A stretch of DNA of 64,000 nt from Zygnema cylindricum (taxonomy: Eukaryota; Streptophyta; Zygnematophyceae; Zygnematales; Zygnemataceae). The translations under genes and the position numbers were made by a program. The stretch is from positions 153,634 to 217,633 of the forward strand of contig JBBHKE010003486.1 of the NCBI GenBank assembly GCA_037447655.1, read 5' to 3'. The notes beneath the pieces were generated by a model, which was not told where the DNA came from, did not search any database, and saw nothing but the letters and a program-made list of their open reading frames with translations. Positions 1 through 9,778 of the stretch are shown here, one piece after another. Position 1 is the stretch's first letter. Each line of letters begins with the position of its first letter.

Positions 1-97
1 AGGACTTGTATTTCCTCATTTGCAGGTAGAAAGGGCATCCGATCTTTGGATGGCTCTCATAGAGGTGTTCTGAAGTGGTACGATTTAGCAACAACAG

Positions 98-1216
98 TTG
101 GCTAATCAGAAAGTTAAGGAGTATGTATACAAAGGGGGAAAGATGTTGGATTTTTGCAATGAGCTTGCTACACTTTTCATGGAACTAGAGAGTGCTGGAA
201 AAGTATTTAGTGAAAAGGAAAAAGTCAACTGTTTACTGATGAAGTTGCCCGATGAGTTCAAGAACATAGTCAACAGTGCGAAGGACTTGGCGGACTCAAG
301 GTGGATTTGGAATTCAGTGGTAGGGATGATTCTCGTTTGGGAGAATACAATTGAGATCCGAAGGGGAGGAAAGTGTGGGCAAGCTTTGGCAGCTGGGACC
401 GATTGGAGAAACAATGATTCCAGAAATCAGGCTGAAAATTATCGAGGGGAGGAGCAGAAAAATCAGACCGAGGAGTTTGGACCAAGGACTCCCAAGGGTT
501 TGTGCCATTTTTGTAAGAAACCGGGGCACTATATGGCTGAATGCACTAAGTTAACCAAGCTGTGGTTAAAGGTGGGGCAGACCGGTGGATCCTCGAGAGG
601 AAAGAAAAAGGCCCTTGTGACACAGGTACATGAGGCGGAATCCGAGGACGAGGACGATGAACTCCTATTGGATGAGGAGTTAGAAGCGAAAAACGAGGTC
701 GAAATTCCACGAAAGCAAAAATGTGCTTTCGGTGGATTGAAAGGTGAAGCAGGCTGGATTGTAGATTCAGGTGCATCCATGCACATGTGTAAAGATAAAC
801 ACCTGTTCACTAAGATAAGAAAGATTCCCAGCGTAGAGGTAGAGTACGGGGATGGGAGGATAGTCACTACTACTCTTGTAGGATCGGTAGATCTAAAAGT
901 GTTAGTAGAAGGAAAGACATCTATAGTTACATTCTCCAATGTATTGTTTATTCCGGAGCTGAACAAAAACCTCATCTCTACGTCTGTATTAGATGATAAG
1001 GGTTTTGATACTAGCACTAAGAAAAGAATCCTTACTGCTAGTTTTGAGGAGGAAGTTTTTGAGGAGGAAGTTTATTTCACTGCTGAAAAAGGTAGCCAAG
1101 GGATGTTTAGGCTGATTTTAAGCTATGAAAAGAAGAAACTTTATTATGTTGGTGTTCATGATATAATGTTGTGGCATAAGAGGCTTGGGCATGTGAATCT
1201 AGATAAGTTAAGATAG
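98..1216 (+). pseudogene. gag: E1 gag and protease, with start of integrase (broken)
   Basis: Gag capsid region followed by a CX2CX4HX4C zinc knuckle (CHFCKKPGHYMAEC), an acidic linker (SEDEDDELLLDEE), a pepsin-like protease with the DSGA active-site motif (WIVDSGASMHMC), and the first integrase zinc-finger residues (WHKRLGHVNLDKLR). Gag coats the RNA, the protease cleaves the polyprotein. The coding frame really continues from upstream of base 98, but there TGA (71-73) and TAG (near 89) replace sense codons found in A2. A TAG at 1214-1216 breaks the frame inside the integrase finger, and another TAG follows near 1247. A short in-frame repeat (FEEEVFEEEV, near 1044) is peculiar to this copy. 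Confidence 0.9.
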
Positions 1217-1933
1217 ATGAAAAAGATGGGAGTAGTGGAAGGGATTTAGTTCGGTGAAAGTGAGAATCTAAGTGATTGTAGTGGATGTGCTCAAGGTAAA
1301 GCACACAGGTTACTCTTCCCAAAAATTGCCACCTATAAAGGAGAAAAGATTCTAGATTTAGTACACACAGATATTTGGGGGCCGGCCAGAGTGCCTTCAC
1401 CCGGGGGGAAGAGATTTATAATGACTATCACCAATGATTGGTCTCGGTATTCCAGCGTGTATTTTTTGAAAAATAAGTCAGAGGCTCAGGAATGTTTTAA
1501 ACAATATAAAGCATGGAGTGAAAAACTCCATGAAACCTCAATCAAGAGAGTAAGGAGTGATAATGGTGGAGAGTATACCTCTAACCAGTTTGAGGATTTT
1601 CTGAGAGAAGATGGAGTGCAACACCAAAAGACAGTTTCTGAAAATCCTGAGCAGAACGGTGTAGCTGAAAGATTAAATGGAACACTGAGTGATAGTGCTA
1701 GGAGTATGCTGTCAGATAAGGAGATAGGAAAGAAGTTTTGGGCCGAAGCAATGAACTGTGCAAATTATCTCAAGAATAGAGTTCTTACTTCAGCAGTAAA
1801 AGGCCAAACACCTTATGAGAGATGGACATGCCGAAAACCTGATGTTTTAGACTTAAAGGTTTTCGGTAGTCAAGTGTTCAGTTTAGACACAGATCGGTCA
1901 AACTGGAAGTTAGATCCAAAAGGAAAACCATGA
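1217..1933 (+). pseudogene. E1 integrase (broken)
   Basis: The rest of the integrase. The Cys pair of the HHCC finger (CSGCAQGKAHRL) lies near 1280. The catalytic core shows the first Asp in HTDIWGP, the second in RSDNGGEYTSNQ and the Glu in PEQNGVAERLNG, all present. The open stretch runs 1391-1933. It ends at TGA 1931-1933, where A2 has a Gly codon (GKPG), so it is a simple nonsense change. The enzyme would insert the cDNA into the host chromosome. No function is expected from this copy. Confidence 0.88.
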
Positions 1934-2005
1934 TATCTACTAGGATATGATGAAGATGTAAAAGGATACAGAGTCTATGATCTCAAAAGAGAGGATATTA
2001 TCCTA

Positions 2006-3246
2006 GTGAAGCATCTAGTGGTTATGGATGAAGGAAAATCTATAGATCCCTTTAAGCATACAAAGACAGTCAAAATCAGATTTGAGTCAGAAAATTCTGA
2101 TGACTTTGAGCTTCCTAACTATCCAGGATTTCAGGAAAATGATGATCTTGCAGGTACGGATCAGATCGAGAAGGACCCAAATGTGGAACCCCTAGTATTA
2201 ACTCCAACCGAAGCGGAAGACGTGGTGGAAATCGAACCGGAATCAAGGGATAGGGGAGAAGTAGAAAATGTTCGTAAGAATCCAAGAGAGCCATCTATTC
2301 CGGCAACTGAATTTGAGGGAGGAAGAAGAAGCAACAAAAGACTACAAGAGAGACAAGTTAACAATATGGTAACCAAACTGTCTCACCCCGATGAACCTCA
2401 AACTTATAATGAGGCAATGACTTGTCTTGAAAGAAACCGATGGAAGACAACCATTAATAAGGAGATGGCCTCAATTATGGCGGCCGATACATGGGAATTG
2501 GTGGATTGTCTTGCTGACAGAAAGCCAATTGGGTGTAAGTGGGTATTTAAGCTGAAACTCAACCCGGATAACACCATTGAGCGCTACAAGGCTCGGTTAG
2601 TGGCGAAGGGATTTACCCAGAAAGAGGGAATTGACTACGAGGAGATTTTTGCTCCGGTCGTCTGGTTTCCTTCGGTTCGGATACTTCTCAGTATGGGGGC
2701 AGCAGAAGACATGGAAGTGCATCAGATGGACATCAAGACTACCTTCCTACATGGAGAGTTGGAAGAGGAAATTTTTATGCGACAGCCCGAAGGATTTGTG
2801 GAGCAAGGGGAGGAAAGCAAGGTATGCCGATTGATCAAATCTTTGTATGGGCTGAAACAGGCGCCTCGGCAATGGAACAAGAAGCTCGATGAGTTTCTTA
2901 CAGGTTTGGGATATATTCGGATCAGCTTAGATCACTCAACTTATTTGTTTGAAGATGAGGAAGGAATTATTTTTATTGCAATTTATGTTGATGATTTGCT
3001 TGTTTTAAGTAAATATATGGATAAACTAAATAAGTTGAAAAATGATTTAAAAGAAAGATTTGAGATGAAGGATATGGGAGAAGCAAGGTATATTTTGGGA
3101 ATTCACGTAGAGAGAGACAGAGATAGAAAGATAATAAGATTAACTCAAAAAGGCCATTGGAAACATGTTAGAAAAATTCCAAATGGACAAGGCTAATAGT
3201 TGTACCACTCCTATGGAATTAAAGAAAGGAAGTGAGGGGAGTGAGG
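2006..3246 (+). pseudogene. E1 linker and reverse transcriptase (broken)
   Basis: The acidic linker after integrase and most of the RT. The fingers and palm are recognisable (KPIGCKWVFKLK, KARLVAKGFTQKEG, HQMDIKTTFLHGELEEEIFM, SLYGLKQAPRQWNKKLDEF) and the catalytic IYVDDLL is intact. Near 3151 a 2-bp loss (AAAAAGGCC, where the second copy at 4046 has AAAAAGAGGCC) shifts the frame, so translation stops at 3196. At 3247 the gene is cut by an inserted LTR fragment. RT copies the genomic RNA into DNA. Confidence 0.88.
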
Positions 3247-4145
3247 TGTTGTTCTGAGACAACTGCTGGCATTCAAGATGAAGAAGATGCAGCACTAGTC
3301 ATCGTATAACAAATCAAAAGAGGAAGCTTCCACAAATACCGATGGCTGAACAACAACTTTGACAGACTATAACTTTCAAAAAAACGCCCCAATGGTCCTG
3401 AAAATTTGCCACAGTGTAGATAACATACAAACATAATTTCAATGAATTCCGCTCACAGATCTGTGAGATATGCACAAATGAAATTACATTAAACTGAGTG
3501 TACAATTTTCATATCATTTGTTCCTAATGAATCAAATTCACTAAGTCCTACTTCTATACACCGAAACTACACTAAGCTGTACGGAGGCATTCCAGCCGTA
3601 CATCTAACATTCTAACACAAAAAATACTGTGAGTATACCTGTGTACTGAAGGTATGTCATAAACCACATTCTCAACACTAAACAACTAATTCACTACATA
3701 CAAAATTTTGTTCTACCAAATATTTACACCGAAGTTCAGACAACGTAAAGTGATAGTGATCTAGTCTCGCCGATAGTGATCTAGTCACGCCTCGTCAGTA
3801 TTTGTTGGCGGCGGCTCTCAACCGTCCGATTAGAGGATTTGGGACCGTAGAATTGAATTCACGAATTCCCGTGGTCCTGCCGAATTTCCGTACATCCACG
3901 GAGGACATACTCACACATTTCTCTCAAGTGACGACGCGTGTCCCAAGTGTGAATGAACCGTGAACTCCCCACTTCACTGTCACACTATATTTTGGGAATT
4001 CAGGTAGAGAGAGATAGAGATAGAAAAATAATAAGATTAACTCAAAAAGAGGCCATTGGAAACATGTTAGAAAAATTCCAAATGGACAAGGCTAATAGTT
4101 GTACCACTCCTATGGAATTAAAAAAGGGAAGTGAGGGGAGTGAGG
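3089..4145 (+). repeat. 158/160-bp direct repeat flanking an LTR insertion
   Basis: RT codons at 3089-3246 (158 bp) reappear at 3986-4145 (160 bp), with a 739-bp LTR fragment between them. The copies differ by a few substitutions and a 2-bp indel, about 3% by eye. This is far longer than the 5-bp duplication a copia integrase makes. The duplication may come from break repair, or from unequal exchange between two family members. Confidence 0.85.
3247..3985 (-). mobile_element. Family D LTR fragment inserted in E1 RT
   Basis: The block begins TGTTGTTCTGAGACAAC and resembles the inner end of the family D LTR at 57619 (TGTTGATCTATGACAAT). It ends in CACTGTCACAC, a motif also found about 100 bp short of the far end of the 57619 LTR. 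It also carries GTACGGAGGCATTCCAGCC, the reverse complement of a motif in the LTR at 62189-63358. It is therefore a minus-strand family D LTR lacking its first ~100 bp. No coding sequence is present. Confidence 0.7.
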
Positions 4146-4876
4146 AAGAGGGAGTTATAATCTTAGATGATGAGGTAGGCCCGGAAGAGAAAAGATTTAT
4201 GCAGACCATCCCTTATAGACAAGTAGTGGGCAGCCTAATATATTTCATGAATTGTACCCGTCCGGACATAGCCGCAGCTGTAGGAGTACTAAGTAGGAGT
4301 CTGAATGCTCCCACTAAGAAAGATTGGGAGGCAGCTAAGAGAGTCCTTAGATATCTCATAGGGACTAGGGATCTATGGTTGCATTTGGGTGGGAACAATA
4401 CTGACATCACCACTTGGAGTGATGCTAGCTATGGGGATGCTCCTATGAGGAGATGCACATCTGGATATGTATTGTATGTGGGTGATGGGGCTTGCTGCTG
4501 GAGCAGCAAGCAGCAAAAGGTCATTGCTCAGTTCACCATGGAGGCTGAGTACATGGCTTCTTGCTCTGCTGTAAAAGAATTAATGTGGGTCAAGTTTTTG
4601 CTTGGTGAGCTTGGTCATCTTAAGAGTGGTGTCCAAAAAGTGTTTTGTGATAATCAGGCTGCCATTGCCATTTCTACCAATCCTAAACATCACTTTAAAG
4701 CCAAACACATGGATATCAGACTTAGCTTTGTTAAGGAGAAAGTAGAAAACAAGATAATCAGTTTGGAGTATAAACCAGATAGTGAAATGGTAGCAGATAT
4801 GACGACCAAACCTATTCTTTCCCCTAAACTAATTATCTGCCAAGAGAAGTGTGGTCTTAAAATAAAGAGTGACTAG
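3986..4876 (+). pseudogene. E1 RT C-terminus and RNase H
   Basis: RT thumb and RNase H resume after the inserted LTR. RNase H residues are visible: Asp in TTWSDASYGDAP, Glu in FTMEAEYMASCSA, Asp in VFCDNQAAIAIS, and DIRLSF near the end. The frame is open to the TAG at 4874-4876. RNase H degrades the RNA strand of the RNA-DNA hybrid and spares the polypurine tract that follows. The open frame that enters from 3953 is accidental, because it starts inside the inserted LTR. Confidence 0.9.
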
Positions 4877-4889
4877 AAAATAAGGGGAG
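4877..4889 (+). other. Polypurine tract of E1
   Basis: AAAATAAGGGGAG lies directly before the TGTAGAAAT start of the 3' LTR. The same tract sits at this position in A2, B1, B2 and B4. It primes plus-strand DNA synthesis. Confidence 0.88.
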
Positions 4890-6503
4890 TGTAGAAATTA
4901 AAGGTTATTTTAGTTTTTTCTAGGTTTTGTAAAATACAGAAAAGAAGTAGAGGCAGTCTGCCTCTAACTCCTCTCTCCAACTCCCACACTTGTCGTAGTC
5001 ACTGAAAGTTGGAGAGGGAGATAGAGCCATGGCCGCTTATGCTTTCCCGACGAGGATAGATATTAGGTTAATAGATTTTACCAAAATAGATCTGACGGGC
5101 CCAAGATTTGAACCGGGTACCCACCGTCCGTCAAAGTAACTAGTAGCCGGTAGCCTTAGCCAACTAGTCTAAACCAGGGATGTATGATATAACGTATGAT
5201 AGTTATTTAAATGTTTACACGTCGGCTATCTTCATTCAACGGGATATTTAGACATAGATACAGTTTGTAATGTACGGCGTACGGCACATCCGAAACGGAT
5301 ACCGAGCATTTTGTTTCAAAGGCGAAACAAATATTGCGCAAGTATTTATGACGGCCACGATTGTTATCCGGCTTGATCGGACGGCCACGAAGCATGCCGA
5401 GATCGCGCAAGAGGTTTTTGGCGTTTTTCGGTCGACGTCACATCAATCGCCACATGGCTCGTACAATGGCCGTACATAAAGTACAACAACACGTGTACCT
5501 TTATGTACGATACACTATTACGATTGGTGTTGTACTTCAGTAGATAGAGTTTTAGAGAGAGATAGGACTTAGAAAAATTTGATAGAATGGACCCTCTCTC
5601 CTAGAGAGCTGCTGTACAAAAAGGTCAACTTTGACCCTTCATAACTTACTGCTCAGGAGAGCAAATTCAGAGATTCTTTTTGCTATTGACTCAAGGGAGT
5701 CTTGCCTTTAATGGGGTAAAGGTGGTCAGAGTTTTTGTTTGCCAGGGTGGTAGTTATTCTTGCTGAAACACAAAGGGGTCAAGGTTATCTTAGAGGCTTT
5801 GTGTGAGCTGCCTACTCTAAGGTCCTATGGAGGTCTCGGAGTTGCATAATGTACGCCGTACGGAAAATCCGAAACAAATATCGCTCATTTTGTTTCGAAG
5901 GCGAAACAAATATTGCGCAAGTATTTATGAAGGCCACGATTGTAATCCGGCTTAATCGGACGGCCACGAAGCATGCCGAGATTGCCGAATGGGTTTTCGG
6001 TGGTTTGCGGACGACGTCACATCAATCGCCACGTGGCGCAATCACATTTGATTACGGCATCTATGAGGATTCTAGGAACGAATGAAAAAATGACATGTAT
6101 CGACTTATTGGCCATGTTGTACAATGGCTGTACAGAAAGTACACCGGCACCTGTACCTTTATGTACGATACACTATTATGATTGGTGCTATACCTCAGTA
6201 GATAGAGTTTTAGAGAGAGTTAGGACTTAGAATTTTTTTATAGATTGGACCCTCTCTCCCAGTGAGCTTCTGTACAAAAGGTCAACTTTGACCCTTCATA
6301 ACTTACTGCTCAGGGGAGCAAATTCAAAGATTATTTTTGCTATCGACTCAGGGAAGTCTTGCCTTCACAAGGGTGAAGGTAGTTAGAGTTTTTGTCTGCC
6401 AGGGTGGCACTTATTCTTGTTGAAACACAAAGGGGCCAGGGTTATCCTAGAGGCTTCGTGTGAGCTGCCTACTCTGAGGTCCAATGGAGGTCTCAGAGTT
6501 GCA
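4890..6503 (+). repeat. E1 3' LTR with internal tandem duplication
   Basis: The LTR starts TGTAGAAATTAAAGG and ends CAGAGTTGCA. Its outer part holds the conserved hairpin (TCTCCAACT/AGTTGGAGA around 4970-5020), GCCATGGC near 5027 and an antisense tRNA-like segment. The inner part is present twice, 5268-5846 and 5847-6503, both ending GGAGTTGCA or AGAGTTGCA. The second unit keeps about 80 bp that the first has lost (around 6029-6110). It can be read as a complete LTR followed by a 5'-truncated LTR. Confidence 0.85.
5085..5180 (-). other. Antisense tRNA-like cassette in E1 LTR
   Basis: On the minus strand: A-box-like TTGGCTAAGGCTACCGG, then B-box-like CCGGTTCAAATCTTGG, then a TTTT run about 20 bases after the T-arm. 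The T-arm can form 4 of 5 pairs (CCCGG, loop TTCAAAT, CTTGG). It points against retrotransposon transcription, as in the other LTRs. Anticodon and acceptor stems are not convincing. Confidence 0.6.
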
Positions 6504-6967
6504 ACACACTCAATTTTTCCTGTCGACGCCATTACTTGATAGTCTGACACTTATTTTGTACGTCTTGGTGAAATAATAGGTATTTTTAGTACCAACTGGC
6601 ACATTTCGTACAGTACACTATCTAAAAATATGTTATGCAAGGCCAAGGGAAGCTGCGAGTAAATCTTTTGCAGAAGATATAATAAAAAACCCGGTACATT
6701 TATACATGAGCACATACCTTAAGTTGTAGTAGTACTTAGGATTCAATATTTTTATTTTTTTGTTTTATTATTAAGTTGAAGTCAATCAACGCATTTTAAA
6801 TTTTTTGCATTTGTTCCGTGTGCATATATCATTAATTTTTTGACGTTTCATGCATGCGTTTAAAACGCTTGGTACCTCTATGGTTTAAAGTAAGCGCGGT
6901 CCGCCAAAAGTGGCGCATAGCGTGTAGATTGTGAAAAGCTCAAACCATAAATGTCTCGTGCACATAA
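6504..6967. other. Gene-poor DNA between E1 and A2
   Basis: 464 bp of AT-rich DNA. I see no coding frame, LTR end or RNA gene in it. Its last five bases, CATAA, are the left target duplication of A2, so it was contiguous with 13418 onward before A2 inserted. Confidence 0.75.
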
Positions 6968-7734
6968 TGAAACTCTGAGACCTCCATAAGTCCTCAGAGT
7001 GGACAGCTTCCAAGAAGCCTCTAGGATAATCCTGACCCCTTTGTGTTTAAGCAAAAATAACTGCCACCCTGGCAGACAAAAACTCTGACCAACTTCACCC
7101 CTGTGAAGACAAGACTCCCCTGAGTCGATAGCAAAAAGAATCTCTGAATTTGCTCCCCTGAGCAGTAAGTTATGGAGGGTCAAAGTTGACCTTTTGTACA
7201 GAAGCTCTCTGGGAGAGAGGGTCCTATCTTCTAATTTTTCTAAGTCCTATCTCTCTCACAGACTCTATCTACTGATGTACGGAACCAATCAGAATTGAGT
7301 TCCGTACGCAAAAGTACAGCTGCCGGTGTACTTTATGTACGGACATTGTACGACATGGCCAAAATGTCGACACATGTCAAATCCGGATTCGGTGCCATAA
7401 TCTCCGGAGTTTCCACAATCCAACGTAATTTTGCCACGCGTCATCCGATGTGGCGATGGCCACAAACCGCCGAAATCTTCCTCCGCGATCTCGGCGCTAA
7501 TCCCGGCCGTCCGATTAAATTCGGCTTTAATCGTAGCCGTAATAAATACATGCGCGGTATTTGTTTCATTTACGAAACAAATGCGCGGTACTGATTTATG
7601 TCCGTACCGTAAGTCGTACATTACATATTACTGGATCTATGTATCCCGTAATTAATTCTAGTTAAATGGTTTATCGCTTGTTTACATATATAAATAATTA
7701 TCAAACTACATGCTACGTAACACTACCGCTAGAT

Positions 7735-7817
7735 GAAACGGCTAAGGCTACCGGCTACATTGTGTCTGCCGGCCGGCAGGTACAAGGATCAAATCCTGCC
7801 GCCGGCACATACATTTT
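7735..7817 (+). other. Antisense tRNA-like cassette, A2 3' LTR
   Basis: Plus strand, opposite to the element. A-box-like CGGCTAAGGCTACCGG is at 7739-7754, B-box-like GGATCAAATCC at 7786-7796, and a TTTT run at 7814-7817, about 18 bases after the B box. The T-arm has three inner pairs (AGG/CCT) around a 7-base loop (ATCAAAT). Spacing between boxes fits a Pol III type 2 promoter. Whether it is transcribed is unknown. Confidence 0.6.
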
Positions 7818-7891
7818 AATTAAATATATAAACCCTAATATAAAATTCCCGTAAACCTCAGGATAGCCAAGGTAGCCATGGCTCTAGCTTC

Positions 7892-7936
7892 CTCTCCAAT
7901 TTCTCAGTGACTGCGACAAGTTTGAGAGTTGGAGAG
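7892..7936 (-). other. Conserved LTR hairpin with invariant loop (A2)
   Basis: Stem CTCTCCAA/TTGGAGAG (8 pairs) encloses a second short stem CTC/GAG and, in element sense, the loop ACTTGTCGCAGTCACT. The loop recurs in every LTR family here while the stem sequence changes. GCCATGG follows immediately downstream in element sense. Confidence 0.75.
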
Positions 7937-8016
7937 AGAAGTTAGAGATAGACTGCCTCGACTTCTATATTTCTTTTCATACCTAGAAAATACTAATAAA
8001 ACCATTAGTTTCTACA

Positions 8017-8029
8017 CTCCCCTTATTTT
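8017..8029 (-). other. Polypurine tract of A2
   Basis: In element sense AAAATAAGGGGAG, immediately before TGTAGAAAC of the 3' LTR. The stop codon of the pol frame (TAG) directly abuts it. Confidence 0.9.
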
Positions 8030-9592
8030 CTAGTCAATCTTTAATTTCAGACCACACTTCTCCCTGCAAAAAATTAGCTTAGGGGAAGGCACAGGTTTGG
8101 TCATCATATCTGCTACCATCTCACTATCTGGTCTGTACTCTAAACTGATTATTTTGTTTTCTACTTTCTCTCTAACAAAGCTGAGTCTGATGTCCATGTG
8201 TTTGGCTTTAAAATGGTGTTTAGGATTGGCAGAAATAGCGATTGCTGCTTGATTATCACAAAATATTTTCTGCACACCACTCTTAAGGTGACCAAGCTCA
8301 CCAAGCAAAGACTTGACCCACATCAATTCTTTTACAGCAGAGCAAGAGGCCATATACTCAGCCTCCATGGTGGACTGAGCAATAACCTTTTGTTGTTTGC
8401 TACTCCAACAGCAAGCCCCATCACCCACATATAATACATATCCAGAAGTACATCTCCTCATCGGAGCATCACCATAATTGGCATCACTCCAAGTAGTGAT
8501 GTCAGTATTCTCCCCACCCAAATGCAACCATAGATCTCTAGTTCCTACCAAGTATCTAAGGACTCTCTTAGCTGCCTCCCAATCCTTCTTAGTGGGAGCA
8601 TTTAGACTTCTACTCAGCACTCCTACAGCTGCAGCTAAATCCGGCCGGGTACAATTCATAAAATAGATTAGACTTCCCACTACTTGCCTGTAAGGAATAG
8701 TCTGCATGAACTTCTGTTCTTCAGGAGATAATTCCTCGTCTAAGACTATGACTCCTTCTTCCTCACTCCCCTCACTTCCCTTCTTCAATTCCATTGGAGT
8801 TGTGCAACTATTAGCTTTATCCATTTGAAATTTTTCAAGCATGTTTCCTATTGCTTCCTTTTGAGTCAATCTTATAATTTTTCTTTTTCGGTCTCTCTCT
8901 ACTTGAATTCCCAAAATATATTTTGCTTCCCCCATATCCTTCATTTCAAATCTCCCCTTAAGATCGGTTTTCAGTTTATTAATTTTTTCCATTGATTTAC
9001 TTAAAACAAGCAAATCATCAACATAAATTGCAATAAATATAAAACCTTCCTCATCTTCGAAAACATAGATTGAGTGATCTGAGCTGATCCGAATATATCC
9101 TAGACCGGTAAGAAACTCATCAAGCTTCTTATTCCACTGTCGGGGCGCCTGTTTCAAACCATAAAGAGATTTAATCAGCCGGCATACCTTACTCTCCTCT
9201 CCTTCTTCCACAAACCCTTCGGGTTGTCGCATGAAGATCTCCTCTTCTAATTCTCCATGCAAAAAGGCTGTTTCGATGTCCATCTGGTGCACTTCCATGT
9301 CTTCCGCCGCTGCTAAACTGAGAAGTATGCGGACGGAGGGAAATCTGACCACCGGGGCAAAGGTTTCCTCGTAGTCAATTCCTTCCTTTTGTGTAAATCC
9401 CTTTGCCACTAATCTGGCCTTGTAGCGCTCGATTGTGTTATCTGGGTTCAGTTTCAGTTTGAAAACCCACTTAGTACCGATTGGTTTTCGGTTAGGTGGA
9501 CAGTCCACCAGCTCCCAAGTATCGGCTGCCATGATTGAAGCCATCTCCTCATTGATGGCTGTCTTCCACCGGTTTCTTTCTGGACAAGTCAT
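8030..9592 (-). CDS. pol: A2 pol, RT and RNase H half
   Basis: This is the downstream part of the A2 polyprotein, in the same frame as 9779-12388. Translation up to the nonsense codon at 9779-9781 would not reach it; the first ATG after the stop is at 9592. RT motifs are complete: KARLVAKGFTQKEGIDYEETFAPVV, QMDIETAFLHGELEEEIFM, the catalytic YVDD near 9015-9030. RNase H follows with its acidic residues in TTWSDANYGD, STMEAEYMA and CDNQAAIA. The C-terminus ends in EKCGLKLKID just before the polypurine tract, as in E1 and A3. No frameshift is present over 520 codons. The protein copies RNA to DNA inside the virus-like particle. Confidence 0.9.
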   Translation of the reverse strand: MTCPERNRWKTAINEEMASIMAADTWELVDCPPNRKPIGTKWVFKLKLNPDNTIERYKARLVAKGFTQKEGIDYEETFAPVVRFPSVRILLSLAAAEDMEVHQMDIETAFLHGELEEEIFMRQPEGFVEEGEESKVCRLIKSLYGLKQAPRQWNKKLDEFLTGLGYIRISSDHSIYVFEDEEGFIFIAIYVDDLLVLSKSMEKINKLKTDLKGRFEMKDMGEAKYILGIQVERDRKRKIIRLTQKEAIGNMLEKFQMDKANSCTTPMELKKGSEGSEEEGVIVLDEELSPEEQKFMQTIPYRQVVGSLIYFMNCTRPDLAAAVGVLSRSLNAPTKKDWEAAKRVLRYLVGTRDLWLHLGGENTDITTWSDANYGDAPMRRCTSGYVLYVGDGACCWSSKQQKVIAQSTMEAEYMASCSAVKELMWVKSLLGELGHLKSGVQKIFCDNQAAIAISANPKHHFKAKHMDIRLSFVREKVENKIISLEYRPDSEMVADMMTKPVPSPKLIFCREKCGLKLKID

Positions 9593-9778
9593 CGCCTCTC
9601 GATAAGTTTGAGGTTCATCTTGATGAGATAGTTTAGTTACCTTGTTATTAACCTGTTTTTCTTGCAGTCTTTTGCTACTTCTCCTCCCTCCCTCAAAATC
9701 TGAGGCCGGAATAGATGGTTCTCGTGGATTCTTTCGAACAAACTCGGCTTCTCCCCTATCCCTTGATTCCGAATCAAT

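Larger units (their letters stand above)
1..6503 (+). mobile_element. Copia element E1, decayed, 5' end outside window
   Basis: This is a plus-strand Ty1/copia LTR retrotransposon. The window opens inside gag and continues through protease, integrase, RT and RNase H to a polypurine tract and a 3' LTR. The order (integrase before RT) marks the copia superfamily. Protein and LTR resemble elements A2, A3 and A4, so it belongs to the same broad family. It is dead: there are several nonsense codons, a 2-bp deletion, a 739-bp LTR fragment inside RT, and an internally duplicated 3' LTR. The right end is TCAGAGTTGCA at 6503. No target site duplication can be tested because the left end is outside the window. 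Confidence 0.93.
6968..8016 (-). repeat. A2 3' LTR
   Basis: 1049-bp LTR. In element sense it runs TGTAGAAACTAATGG to GGTCTCAGAGTTTCA. It contains the conserved loop hairpin (7892-7936), GCCATGGC (7875-7882), the antisense tRNA-like cassette (7735-7817), an AAACAAAT palindrome (7558-7588), a GTAC palindrome (7301-7343) and a CTCTCTGGGAGAGAG inverted repeat (7205-7219). Open frames on both strands inside it (for example 7289-7621 and 7295-7594) recur unchanged in the other LTR and match no protein I recognise. Confidence 0.95.

Noticed and set aside
7289-7621. 110-aa and 99-aa open frames on opposite strands, identical in two places (also 12690-13022)
   Set aside because: Both lie within the A2 LTR pair, so the repeat alone explains the identity. 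They overlap each other and match no protein family I recognise.
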